Position numbers and translations under genes: made by a program
In this document: piece by piece, positions 9,485-17,993 of the stretch
Layout: each line of letters opens with the position of its first letter
How positions within the stretch are numbered: position 1 is the stretch's first letter
NCBI RefSeq assembly: GCF_030273315.1
Contig: NZ_CP127174.1
Span: forward strand, 1,364,001 to 1,428,000
DNA: 64,000 bases
Reading direction: 5' to 3'
From: Natrialbaceae archaeon AArc-T1-2
GTDB lineage: Archaea > Halobacteriota > Halobacteria > Halobacteriales > Natrialbaceae
The notes under the pieces: model-generated
The model's database searches: none
Seen by the model: only the letters and a program-made list of their open reading frames with translations
Told to the model about the DNA's origin: nothing

Positions 9485-10180
9485 ATGGTGTTAACCGCCG
9501 ACGTCACGGTCCCGACCGACACGTTCGCTCTCGGCAGCCTGTTCCAGGCGTTTCCCGACGCAGTCGTCGAGTTCGAGCCCGTAGTGCCGCTACAGAGTGA
9601 TCGAGAGACGAACCTCCCACTCGTCTGGATAAGCGGTGTCGAACCGGACGCGGCCGTGACGACCTTGCGTGAGACCGACGATATCGAAGTCGTCGAGCGG
9701 CTCGCGACCGCCGGCGAGGGCGCCCTGTTCGAACTCGAGTGGACCGACGAACTCGATGGGATCGTACAACCGCTTCTCGATGCCGAAGGACGGATCCTCA
9801 CCGCCAGAGGGACGGCCGAACACTGGGAGTTCCACCTGCTTTTCGACTCGCACGTGTCGCTCTCTGAGTTCAACATGGCCGTCACGAACAACGGGGTTCC
9901 CGTTACGCTGCGCCGACTCTCCAGTTCGACGGTTCAACGAGAACCCGGCGACGTCGATTGCGAGCACTCCTCGCTCCCGCCGAACCATCGGGAGACGCTG
10001 TTGCTGGCCTATCACAGCGGCTACTACGAGACGCCACGCGAGTGCCAGCTCGCCGACCTCGCGGCGAAAGAGGACGTAAGCGACAGCGCGCTGTCGAAAC
10101 GGCTCCGCCGGGCCACCTCGAGTCTGATCGAGCGCACGCTCCTCGCCGAGGAGAATCTCGACAGCTCGACGCGCGGGTGA
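9485..10180 (+). CDS. HTH_10 transcriptional regulator (bacterio-opsin activator-like)
   Basis: A 231-residue regulator of the haloarchaeal Bat-like type. The N-terminal sensory half (about 1-150) carries FALGSLFQAFPDAVVEFEPVVP and LPLVWISGVEPDA. The C-terminal HTH_10 domain has LPPNHRETLLLAYHSGYYETPREC, then LADLAAKEDVSDSALSKRLRRA. It stands directly upstream of the secreted-protein/RND-ABC block and may control it, but that is inference from position. Two relatives are at 23432-24097 and 24291-24935. Confidence 0.85.
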   Translation: MVLTADVTVPTDTFALGSLFQAFPDAVVEFEPVVPLQSDRETNLPLVWISGVEPDAAVTTLRETDDIEVVERLATAGEGALFELEWTDELDGIVQPLLDAEGRILTARGTAEHWEFHLLFDSHVSLSEFNMAVTNNGVPVTLRRLSSSTVQREPGDVDCEHSSLPPNHRETLLLAYHSGYYETPRECQLADLAAKEDVSDSALSKRLRRATSSLIERTLLAEENLDSSTRG

Positions 10181-10495
10181 GTCCTGGTGTGGACCCGAAA
10201 CACCGACAGGTCCGCAGGGCGTTCGCGGCCGATAGTTACGAACGTTCAGTAGTGAACCGAGAGTCCGGTCGAGGTTATTACCGGCCGTTCATTTGTGGAA
10301 CCTCTGTCGAGTCCACCCCGTTCAGAACTGTCTGTGGGGGTTTACGTCCACAGCTGGGGTCCGTTCGTTCGGAGACACGGATTCACAGCGAATCGGTACG
10401 CGTCAGAGACGTGATACTGCCGGCAAGACGTCGCGAAGAGATGGGTAGGCGAGACGAACGGACAGACAGACAGACAGACACACGCTACGAGAGAC
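10181..10495. other. Intergenic leader before the secreted-protein gene
   Basis: 315 bp with no convincing gene. It contains TATA-like GTTATTA near 10274 and ends in a tetranucleotide repeat 16 bp before the ATG. Frames crossing it are Arg-rich shadows. Confidence 0.35.
10461..10480 (+). repeat. (GACA)5 tetranucleotide repeat
   Basis: Five perfect GACA units end 15 bases before the ATG at 10496, in the presumed leader of the Tat-exported protein gene. Repeats of this kind can vary in number by slippage and so alter translation or promoter spacing. Confidence 0.9.
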
Positions 10496-10939
10496 ATGAC
10501 AGACAACGATCATCGTTCAGGAGGCGACTCGAGGCGAGCGTTCATCAAGAGAGGGGCGCTCGCAGCCACCGCGCTCACGGTCGGTGCCGGAGCGACCGCC
10601 ACCGTCGCCACGGCCGACGAGGAAGTCGCCGTCTTACAGGGAAGCGATTACTATCCCGACGTCGATTTCGACATCCTGACCCAGCTCGGGACGGGAACGC
10701 GAGACAACTTCATGGAGCAGTTCGACGAAGACGAAGCGGAGTTCGGCGATCCGGACGACTGGGAGGTGTACGTGATCCGGATCGACATCGGCGAGAGCGA
10801 AGGTGAGCTGGCACACATGCTGATCGACATCGACAACGACGATCCGGACGTCGAACCCGGCGACTCGGGCACGATGGACGAGATTGGCTCGTTTCGAAAT
10901 CCCGAACAGAATCTGGTCGAAACGGAGGTCGACCTCTAG
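10496..10939 (+). CDS. Tat-exported acidic protein, paralogue of next gene
   Basis: A 147-residue protein with a Tat signal: SRRAFIKRG near residue 13, then a short Ala/Thr-rich hydrophobic stretch ending around VATADE. The mature part is about 100 residues and very acidic, with blocks VLQGSDYYPDVDFDILTQL, DWEVYVIRID and DSGTMDEIGSF. The same blocks recur in the next gene (ASHYYPNEEFVILTDF, DWEVYSALVE, DRGTMGDSPSF), so the two are tandem duplicates. I recognise no known domain. They sit between an HTH_10 regulator and an RND-ABC hybrid exporter. Confidence 0.7.
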   Translation: MTDNDHRSGGDSRRAFIKRGALAATALTVGAGATATVATADEEVAVLQGSDYYPDVDFDILTQLGTGTRDNFMEQFDEDEAEFGDPDDWEVYVIRIDIGESEGELAHMLIDIDNDDPDVEPGDSGTMDEIGSFRNPEQNLVETEVDL

Positions 10940-10941
10940 CC

Positions 10942-11481
10942 ATGACACCGGATGAAGACCACATGGACGAACCGACCGACTCCAAAAACCGGGAGGCGGC
11001 TGCGGCTGCCGCGCTCGCGGCCGGTGTCGGCGTTTCGGCCGGTGCAGGCGGCGCTGTGGCCCAGGAGACCCAGGACGTCGTCCTCAAGGCGAGCCATTAC
11101 TACCCGAACGAAGAGTTCGTCATCTTGACGGATTTCGAGGAGCGAAACCGGGTCGAGTTTCTCGAGGAGTACGACGACGACGAGGACGTATTCGACGACC
11201 ACGACGACTGGGAAGTGTATTCGGCGCTCGTCGAGGCCGGCGAACCGGCGGGCAGACTGGTACTCATGATGATCGAAAACGGCGTGGATCCGGACCCCGG
11301 TGATCGAGGAACGATGGGCGATTCGCCGTCGTTCTGGGACTACGAATGGGACATGCTCGAGGTTGACGTTACGTTCGATGACGATGACAACGATGTCGAC
11401 GACGAGGACGACGTCGATGACGACGACGATGACAACGATGTCGACGACGAGGATGACGACGACGACGGCATCCTCGGGTGA
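10942..11481 (+). CDS. Secreted acidic protein with Asp-rich tail, paralogue of previous gene
   Basis: A 179-residue protein two bases after the previous stop, so certainly co-transcribed. The hydrophobic Ala/Gly signal (AAAALAAGVGVSAGAGGAVAQ) resembles a Tat signal, but the twin arginine is replaced by NRE, so export by Tat is uncertain. The core matches the upstream paralogue. The last 45 residues are almost only Asp, Glu, Asn and Val in repeated DDDDNDVDDEDD units, a candidate divalent-cation-binding or solubility tail. The ATG at 10963 is an alternative start. Function unknown. Confidence 0.65.
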   Translation: MTPDEDHMDEPTDSKNREAAAAAALAAGVGVSAGAGGAVAQETQDVVLKASHYYPNEEFVILTDFEERNRVEFLEEYDDDEDVFDDHDDWEVYSALVEAGEPAGRLVLMMIENGVDPDPGDRGTMGDSPSFWDYEWDMLEVDVTFDDDDNDVDDEDDVDDDDDDNDVDDEDDDDDGILG

Positions 11482-11772
11482 CGGCACCGTTTTCGACGAC
11501 GCCTCGTGCTCGGAGCGTTTCCCTCGGTCTTCCTGACCGTCCCGGTGGGGAACAAACGGGGGGCGCTTATGAGCCTCGGCGGTGGAGTGACCCGGTCACG
11601 TGGGCCGCGCACCTCGAGCGAAGCGACGGTACCGAGCCGATCGGAATCGTCGCGGCCGACGCTCTGAACGAGCTCCGCGCAGACGTCGTCCGGACGCAAC
11701 GATCCACCTGTTGACCGCCGGGCGAAAACCCGAGGGCCTCGTCTCGCGACTCGCTTTCGATACGACTCTCCC

Positions 11773-14700
11773 ATGAACCGGTCTCGACGAGACGATCCGG
11801 AATCTCAGCGCACGGGCGACCGTCTCGTCACTGTGATCACCGGGTGGAGCAAAGCGGTGATCGCCGTAATGGTCGTGTTCTCGCTCGTACTCGGAAGCGG
11901 AACGGTCCTCCTCGACGAAGAGGCCTCACTCGAGCAGTTCGAGGCCGACCTCGAGGAGGCAGAGGAGTACGACGAGGCCCAGGAACGATTCGGCGTCGAA
12001 GCAAACGAGACGGCGACACAGATCGTCGTCCGCGACGACGACGCCCTCTCGCGGGAGTCGCTGCTCGAGACGCTCGCCTTTCGGCAGGATCTCCGAAAGA
12101 ACGAGACCGTAAACGAGAGTCTCGTCGACGAGGATCCGTTCCAGGGTCTGTCCGAGATCGTCGCGACCGCGTCCGTCCAGGAGGACGAAGCCGAGTTCGT
12201 CGAAGAGCAATTCGAGGACCTGGAGAACGAATCCGAAGAACTCGAGGCCGACGTGGAGACGACCGTCGGATTACTCGACGAGTCGCTCGAACTGCAGGAG
12301 GCCTACGAGGAGAACGAACTCGCCTACGAACTCGATCGGATCGACGAGGCAGTCTACGAGTTCGAACGCGACCGCCTCGAAGAGGAAGCCGAGGAGATCG
12401 AACGTCGGGCCCAGGACGTCCTCGACGACGACGAGTACGAGGCGTTCGAGGAGCTGCTCGTCGAAGCGACCGAGATCCAGGGCGAGCTGTTCCGTCTCGG
12501 CGTCAGCTACGAGTTCGACGGCATCTCCGAGGCGGAGTTCCAGCGGCGCACGGCCGAACTCGGCGCACAGCTCGAGGGGATCTACGAGGCCGTCGAAACC
12601 GAGGTCTTCGCCGATGCGATCGCCGCCATCGAGGCCGAGCGCACCGCCCTCGAGGAGCGCTCCGAGCGAGCGGTCGAACTGATAACCGAGACGCGCGACC
12701 TCCAGGAGACCTACGAGGAGAACGAACTGGCCTTCGAGACCGGCCAGATCGATGCGACGACCTACGAGGCCGAGCGCGAGCGCCTCGAGGGCGAGTTCGC
12801 GGCCATCGACGCCGAGGCCCGCGAGACGCTGAGCGACGAGGAGTACGCGGTGTTCGCGGGACTGCTCGAGGAAACCCGCGAGGTCGAGAGCGAACTGTTC
12901 TGGGTCGGCGTCCAGTTCGAACGCGGACAGATAGACGAGGCGGAGTACCAACAGCGCGCGGCCGAACTCGGCGCGCAACTCGAGGGAATCTACGAGGCCG
13001 TCGAGACCGAGGTCTTCGCCGAGACGATCGCCGCAATCGAGGCCGAGCGCGCCGCCCTCGAGGAGCGCTCCGAACGGGCGGTCGAACTGATAACCGAGAC
13101 CCGCGACCTCCAGGAGGCCTACGTGGAGAACGAACTGGCCTTCGAGTTCGATGAGATCGACGAGGAGACTTACGAGGCCGAGCGCGAACGTCTCGAAAGC
13201 GAGTTCGCTGCCATCGACGAGGAGGCTCGCGAAACGCTGACTGACGAGGAGTACGCGGCCTTTGCGGAGCTACTCGAGGAAACCCGCGAGGTCGAGAGCG
13301 AACTGATCGAGGTCGGGTTCCGCGCGCAGTTCGACCCGGTCTCCGAAGCCGAGTTCGAACAGCGGACCGACGAACTGTCGGACGACCTCGAGGAAATCTT
13401 CGAGGACGTCGAAGACGAGGTCTTCGCCGACAGGATCGAGACGGTAGAGCAGTGGGCCGACGACTTAGAGGAGCGGGCCGAGGAGGAGATACCGGACATC
13501 GAGCTGACGCTCGAAGAGCAGATCGACGAACTCGAGTCGATGACCCAGTCCGAGGTCGACGACGTGGTCGAAGACCTCCTCGACGAGGACGCCCAGCGGG
13601 AGCTGTTCCTGTTCGTTCCCGACGACTTCCATCCGGGATCGACGACGACGGACGCCAGGATGCTGTTCGTGAGCCAGCAGACCGAAGAGCCGGAAGCGGT
13701 CGCCTTCGACGCAGACGACGAGATCGTCGATCGACAGATCGCCCTGGCCGAGCTCGCCGACGAGCGTTTCGGCGACGACGCCCTCGTGTTCGGGGGTGGC
13801 ATCCTGGCCGACGAGACCGACCGGTCGATCGAAGACAGCCTCGGGCTCGTCATGCCACTCGCGGCACTGTTCGTCGTCATCGTGTTGGCGATTGCCTACC
13901 GCGACCTGCTCGATATTCTTCTCGGTATGGCCGGAATCGGCCTCGTTCTCGTCTGGACGTTCGGGTTCATGGGCTGGGCCGGAATCGCATTCAACCAGGT
14001 CATGATCGTGGTGCCGGTCCTCCTCATCGGGCTGTCGATCGATTACTCGATTCACGTGTTCATGCGCCACCGGGAACAGCGCGAGCGTGCGACGGGTGCG
14101 GACGAACGCACACCCAGTGGGGCGATGAGTGTCGTACTCGTCGTGCTCGGCATCGCGTTCGTCTGGGTCACCACGACCGCCGCGATCGGGTTTCTCGCGA
14201 ACGTCGTCAACCCGATCGAGCCGATCCAGGAGTTCGGCGTCGCGAGCGCGTTCGGCATCGTCTCCGCGTTCGCGATCTTCGGTGCGCTCGTCCCGGCGGT
14301 GAAAGTCGAACTCGACGCTGTGCTCGAGCGTCGCGGGATCGATCGACGGAAGTCGGCGTTTGGCACCGGTGGCGGTCGACTCTCAGGGGTGTTGGCGCTC
14401 GGACAAAGGGCGTCCGACCAGAGTCCGTGGCTGATCGTCATCCTCGCGGTATTCCTTACGGCGGGCGGAGTCGTCGGCGCGGCCCAGATCGATACGACCT
14501 TCGACGACGAGGACTTCATCGCCGAGGATCCGCCGGAGTGGACCCAGGAGTTGCCCGAACCCATGGCGGTCGGCGAGTACGAGACCTGCGAGAGCCTCTC
14601 GTACGTCGACGAACGGTTCTTCCGGCTTGACCAACGCACGCACGTGGTCGTCGACGGGAACGTGACCCAGAACGACACGTTAGAACGTGTCTACGAAACG

Positions 14701-16344
14701 GAAGTGCTGGCGGACGAGCTCGAGACGACGCACACGCTCCCGAACAACGACCCACACGTTACCAGCCCGCTGTCGGAGATGGCGGCCGTCGCCGCAGAGA
14801 ACGAGACGTTCTATGAGACGTTCACCGATGCCGATACGACCGACGACGGCATTCCCGACGACGACCTCGAGGAGGTCTACGACGAGTTCGTCGAGGCGGA
14901 CGAGGACCGCGCTGCCGAGGTCCTCGACTGGACTGAGGAGGGAGACGACCGCGAGTACGAGGGACTCCTGATACTCGTCTCGGTCCACGGTGAGGCAGAT
15001 ACCGACCAGATAGCTGAGGATGGAGAAACACTAGAATTCGTGATGGACGGCGACGGGCTCGAGGCGACGGCGACCGGGCAGCCGATCGTCTTCGGCGCCA
15101 TCGAGGACGACGTCTTCCAGGCGGTGTTCGAGAGCCTGCTGGTGAGCATGGCTGGGGTCTTTCTCGTTCTCATGGTCGCCTACCGGTGGCGGTACGGGAG
15201 TGCCTCGCTCGGTGCGATCACGCTCTCTCCGATCGTCCTCTCGGTGACCTGGATTCTCGGGACGATGCACCTGCTGTCGATTCCGTTCAACATCGTGACC
15301 GGGACGATCACGAGCCTGACGATCGGGCTCGGGGTCGCCTACAACATCCACATGACCGAGCGGTTCATGATCGAACGGAAGCGCGAGGAGTCACTACAGG
15401 ACGCCCTCTACCGGAGCGTCACGGGCACCGGCGGGGCGCTGTTCGGCAGCGCCGGGACAACCGCCCTCGGGTTCGGGATGCTCGTGTTCTCGATCCTGGC
15501 GGTACTCGAGCAGTTCGCCGTGATCATCGCGCTGACGATCGCGTACGCGTTTCTCGGGAGCGTCTTCGTCCTCCCGAGCTTTCTCGTCCTGTGGAACCGC
15601 CACCGGGAAAATCTGGGACGAACCGAGATCACGACCCTGATCGGCGGGCGGGACGTTCTCCGCGATCCCGTTCTCGTCGGTCTGTTGATCATCCTCCCGG
15701 CCTACTTCGTCGGCGTCTGGGTGGCGATCGTCCCCGACGAGGAACTCCTGCTCGAAGTGGCCGCATCCGGCGGCACCGAGGTCGTCGAACCCACGTTCGA
15801 TGAACTGATGGGCGCGGTCGTCGCTCCCGTGACGGGCGCGCTCGTGGCCGGAATCAGCGCGCTCTTTCTCGTCCAGCGCAGCTGGTCGGTCGACGCCCGC
15901 TTGCTCGTGGTCGGCTTCCGTCGACTCGAGGTGCTCGCCGCCCGCTTCGGGGTACTCTCGGCGGTCGTGGCCGTCGTGGTCGCCGTCTCGACCGCGACTC
16001 TCGCGATCCATTTCGTTCCCGAACACCCGGGCTGGTTCGTCCTCGCGCTCGTGCTGGCCGCGGGCGTCTACGGCGCGATTGGGGCCGTCGCCGGTACCTT
16101 CCTCGGGCGGATGGCGGGCGTATATCTCATGCTGTTCGCGCCGTTGATCGACATCTTCGTCCTCCAGTTCCCGCTGGCCGACCCGCCCAGCTGGGCGTCG
16201 TGGCTGCCAGGTCACCACGCGATGGAACTCGCGCTTAGTGCCGCCTTCGCGAGCGACGTGGCGATCGGCCACGCGAACTGGGCAGTCGGCTACCTCGGGC
16301 TCGCCGTCGCTATTGCAGCCATCGCGTACACCGCACGCCAGTGA
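11773..16344 (+). CDS. RND/MMPL-family exporter fused to a C-terminal ABC-2 permease subunit
   Basis: A 1523-residue membrane protein. One helix at about 24-45 leads into a long glutamate-rich extracytoplasmic region (46-685) that contains three 136-residue coiled-coil-like repeats. An RND sterol-sensing-like helix bundle follows at about 690-860 with SIDYSIHVFM, then a second extracytoplasmic domain (905-1115) and a second bundle (1118-1275) with the duplicate motif GLGVAYNIHMTE. RND homology ends near SFLVLWNRHRENLG (about 1280). Residues 1288-1523 form a roughly six-helix ABC-2 permease unit, homologous along its length to the protein at 17192: GFRRLEVLAARF against GYRRWEVLLARI, and VYGAIGAVAGTFLGR against TYGLLGVIIGGLIGR. 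An ABC ATPase lies between them. I infer a hybrid exporter; the substrate is unknown. Confidence 0.85.
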   Translation: MNRSRRDDPESQRTGDRLVTVITGWSKAVIAVMVVFSLVLGSGTVLLDEEASLEQFEADLEEAEEYDEAQERFGVEANETATQIVVRDDDALSRESLLETLAFRQDLRKNETVNESLVDEDPFQGLSEIVATASVQEDEAEFVEEQFEDLENESEELEADVETTVGLLDESLELQEAYEENELAYELDRIDEAVYEFERDRLEEEAEEIERRAQDVLDDDEYEAFEELLVEATEIQGELFRLGVSYEFDGISEAEFQRRTAELGAQLEGIYEAVETEVFADAIAAIEAERTALEERSERAVELITETRDLQETYEENELAFETGQIDATTYEAERERLEGEFAAIDAEARETLSDEEYAVFAGLLEETREVESELFWVGVQFERGQIDEAEYQQRAAELGAQLEGIYEAVETEVFAETIAAIEAERAALEERSERAVELITETRDLQEAYVENELAFEFDEIDEETYEAERERLESEFAAIDEEARETLTDEEYAAFAELLEETREVESELIEVGFRAQFDPVSEAEFEQRTDELSDDLEEIFEDVEDEVFADRIETVEQWADDLEERAEEEIPDIELTLEEQIDELESMTQSEVDDVVEDLLDEDAQRELFLFVPDDFHPGSTTTDARMLFVSQQTEEPEAVAFDADDEIVDRQIALAELADERFGDDALVFGGGILADETDRSIEDSLGLVMPLAALFVVIVLAIAYRDLLDILLGMAGIGLVLVWTFGFMGWAGIAFNQVMIVVPVLLIGLSIDYSIHVFMRHREQRERATGADERTPSGAMSVVLVVLGIAFVWVTTTAAIGFLANVVNPIEPIQEFGVASAFGIVSAFAIFGALVPAVKVELDAVLERRGIDRRKSAFGTGGGRLSGVLALGQRASDQSPWLIVILAVFLTAGGVVGAAQIDTTFDDEDFIAEDPPEWTQELPEPMAVGEYETCESLSYVDERFFRLDQRTHVVVDGNVTQNDTLERVYETEVLADELETTHTLPNNDPHVTSPLSEMAAVAAENETFYETFTDADTTDDGIPDDDLEEVYDEFVEADEDRAAEVLDWTEEGDDREYEGLLILVSVHGEADTDQIAEDGETLEFVMDGDGLEATATGQPIVFGAIEDDVFQAVFESLLVSMAGVFLVLMVAYRWRYGSASLGAITLSPIVLSVTWILGTMHLLSIPFNIVTGTITSLTIGLGVAYNIHMTERFMIERKREESLQDALYRSVTGTGGALFGSAGTTALGFGMLVFSILAVLEQFAVIIALTIAYAFLGSVFVLPSFLVLWNRHRENLGRTEITTLIGGRDVLRDPVLVGLLIILPAYFVGVWVAIVPDEELLLEVAASGGTEVVEPTFDELMGAVVAPVTGALVAGISALFLVQRSWSVDARLLVVGFRRLEVLAARFGVLSAVVAVVVAVSTATLAIHFVPEHPGWFVLALVLAAGVYGAIGAVAGTFLGRMAGVYLMLFAPLIDIFVLQFPLADPPSWASWLPGHHAMELALSAAFASDVAIGHANWAVGYLGLAVAIAAIAYTARQ
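12292..13515 (+). repeat. Three tandem 408-bp in-frame repeats (136 residues each)
   Basis: Copies begin at 12292, 12700 and 13108 (LQEAYEENELAY, LQETYEENELAF, LQEAYVENELAF), each exactly 408 bp apart. Copies 1 to 3 share LGAQLEGIYEAVETEVFA-type blocks, and copies 2 and 3 are closest at DNA level (for example CGAGGAGCGC at 12651 and 13059). They encode Glu-rich, helix-favouring sequence between the first membrane helix and the RND bundle. Repeats this similar could recombine, and could be collapsed in an assembly. Confidence 0.9.
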
Positions 16345-16426
16345 CCGAAACCGCGATCCGCGTGACACGGAGATGACAGTTCTCCAACCCAATCTGGAGG
16401 AACGCAACCACCGCGATATTGCCCAT

Positions 16427-16469
16427 AGTTCACGGTCCCGCGTGAAGCCGTTATGGTGCTCCGTGAACT
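16427..16469. promoter_or_regulatory. 9-bp inverted repeat upstream of the ABC ATPase gene
   Basis: AGTTCACGG (16427-16435) and CCGTGAACT (16461-16469) are perfect inverted copies with a 25-bp spacer, ending 9 bp before the ATG at 16479. It could be a regulator-binding site or an RNA hairpin covering the start region, and lies in the 134-bp gap after the RND-ABC gene. Confidence 0.5.
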
Positions 16470-16478
16470 GTACTGCAT

Positions 16479-17195
16479 ATGGCGAGCGAGCCCGAATCGA
16501 AACGGGACAGCGAACCGTCGGTCGTACTCGAGGCGACGGATCTCGAGAAGACCTACGACTCGTGGCTCCCGTTCTCGCCGTCGGTAGAAGTCCTCGACGG
16601 AGCCTCGCTGTCGATTCACGAGGGCGAACTGCTCGGGATCGTCGGCGGGAACGGCTCGGGAAAGTCGACGCTGATGCAGATCCTCGTCGGCGCATTGGAC
16701 AAGGATGCGGGCGCGGTCGATCGCCGGGGGACGATCGGCTGGTGTCCCCAGGAGACGCTGTTGTACGACCGGCTGACAGTCCGGGAGACGATCCGACTGT
16801 TCGGTCGAGGATACGGCCTCGACCGCGAGCGAAGCCGGGCCCGCCTCGAGTGGCTGGCCGACCGGCTCGGTTTCGAGGAGTACCTCGACACCCGGATCGA
16901 TCGACTCAGCGGCGGGAATCGTCAGAAAGTGAATCTCAGCGTGGCGCTGTTACACGAGCCCGACGTGCTCTTGCTCGATGAACCCTACACGGGGTTCGAC
17001 TGGAACACGTACCTCGCGTTCTGGGAACTGGCCGAGACGCTCGCGGCCGAGGGAACGGCGATTGCGATCATCAGTCACTTCGTCGAGAACCCCGATCGGT
17101 TCGACGCGATCTACGAGCTCCGGGACGGACGCCTGCATCGGGAGGAAGCCGAGGAGGTCGAGCTGGTCGGCAGCGAGAGCGAGGGCGGCCTATGA
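16479..17195 (+). CDS. ABC transporter ATPase subunit (ABC-2 exporter type)
   Basis: A 238-residue nucleotide-binding protein with all ABC motifs: Walker A GGNGSGKST, Q-loop in GWCPQET, signature LSGGN, Walker B VLLLDEP and an H-loop in IISHF. The type is that of DrrA/NatA-like ABC-2 exporters. Its 3' end overlaps the downstream permease gene by 4 bp (ATGA). With permease units on both sides, one free and one at the C-terminus of the upstream RND protein, a dimer of this ATPase could energise a heterodimeric channel. Confidence 0.92.
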   Translation: MASEPESKRDSEPSVVLEATDLEKTYDSWLPFSPSVEVLDGASLSIHEGELLGIVGGNGSGKSTLMQILVGALDKDAGAVDRRGTIGWCPQETLLYDRLTVRETIRLFGRGYGLDRERSRARLEWLADRLGFEEYLDTRIDRLSGGNRQKVNLSVALLHEPDVLLLDEPYTGFDWNTYLAFWELAETLAAEGTAIAIISHFVENPDRFDAIYELRDGRLHREEAEEVELVGSESEGGL

Positions 17196-17923
17196 GAGAC
17201 GTCGCGGCGCGTCAGTGGGCCGCGACCGTCGCCGCGATCCGGTCGTTCCTCCGGGAGCCGACGAACGCGCTGTTGCTCGTCTTGTTTCCACCCGTCGTGA
17301 TCGTCGCATACGATCTCGCGCTGGACGCCTTCGTCGGGGTCCCCGGAATCGACGCGCCAGCGGCCGTGGGAGAACTCGGCGGCACGATGTTCGCGGCCGC
17401 CTTCCTCGCCGGCCTGGTCGGCGTGTTCCAGGTCGTCGGTGCAACGGGGCCGGACCGCAGGCTGGAGATCTGTGGGTACCGGCGCTGGGAGGTGCTCCTG
17501 GCCCGCATCCTGGCGATCGTCCTCGTCGGCGTCGTCGTCGCGCTCGTCTCCTTCGGCACGTTCCTCCTGCGGTCGGACATCGAGCCAGCCTCGTCGGGGC
17601 GAGCGATCGCCGCGCTGGTCGTCGCCGCCGTCACCTACGGCCTGCTGGGCGTGATTATCGGCGGCCTGATCGGGCGCGAACTCGAGGGCTCGCTCGTGCT
17701 CGTCTTTCTCGTGGACCTCGACGCGTTCCTCGCGACCGAGGCCTTCCCCGTCGATACCTGGATCGACGACTACCTCCCGCTCGTGCGGCCGTACGCGCTG
17801 TTCGAGAGCGCCATCTTCGACGGGACGTTGCCGACGGACGACGGGATCGAAGCGGCGGTCTATGCGGTGATACTGTTAGCGCTCGCGCTTGCGATCGTTC
17901 GGTTGCGGGGTGAGACGCCGTGA
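17192..17923 (+). CDS. ABC-2 type permease, homologous to the RND-fused permease domain
   Basis: A 243-residue protein of about six hydrophobic helices. SFLREPTNALLLVLFPPVVI opens the first helix; GATGPDRRLEICGYRRWEVLLAR marks the conserved cytoplasmic loop; a long re-entrant-like middle follows. It is the stand-alone partner of residues 1288-1523 of the upstream RND fusion. The start overlaps the ATPase stop (ATGA). It closes the apparent operon; the next gene is on the other strand. Confidence 0.88.
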   Translation: MRDVAARQWAATVAAIRSFLREPTNALLLVLFPPVVIVAYDLALDAFVGVPGIDAPAAVGELGGTMFAAAFLAGLVGVFQVVGATGPDRRLEICGYRRWEVLLARILAIVLVGVVVALVSFGTFLLRSDIEPASSGRAIAALVVAAVTYGLLGVIIGGLIGRELEGSLVLVFLVDLDAFLATEAFPVDTWIDDYLPLVRPYALFESAIFDGTLPTDDGIEAAVYAVILLALALAIVRLRGETP

Positions 17924-17993
17924 CCGCCGACGAGGCTGGCAGCGGAACTCGGACCCTTCGTTCGGGATGCCCGGTCGGGTCCGGGTCGCGCCC

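Noticed and set aside
10461-10480. Short tandem repeat considered as a CRISPR fragment
   Set aside because: Four-base units with no spacers; a microsatellite.
11844-13154. Long Arg-rich + strand frame inside the RND gene
   Set aside because: It is the +2 shadow of the Glu-rich repeats; Arg/Gly/Pro composition is typical of shadow frames in high-GC DNA.
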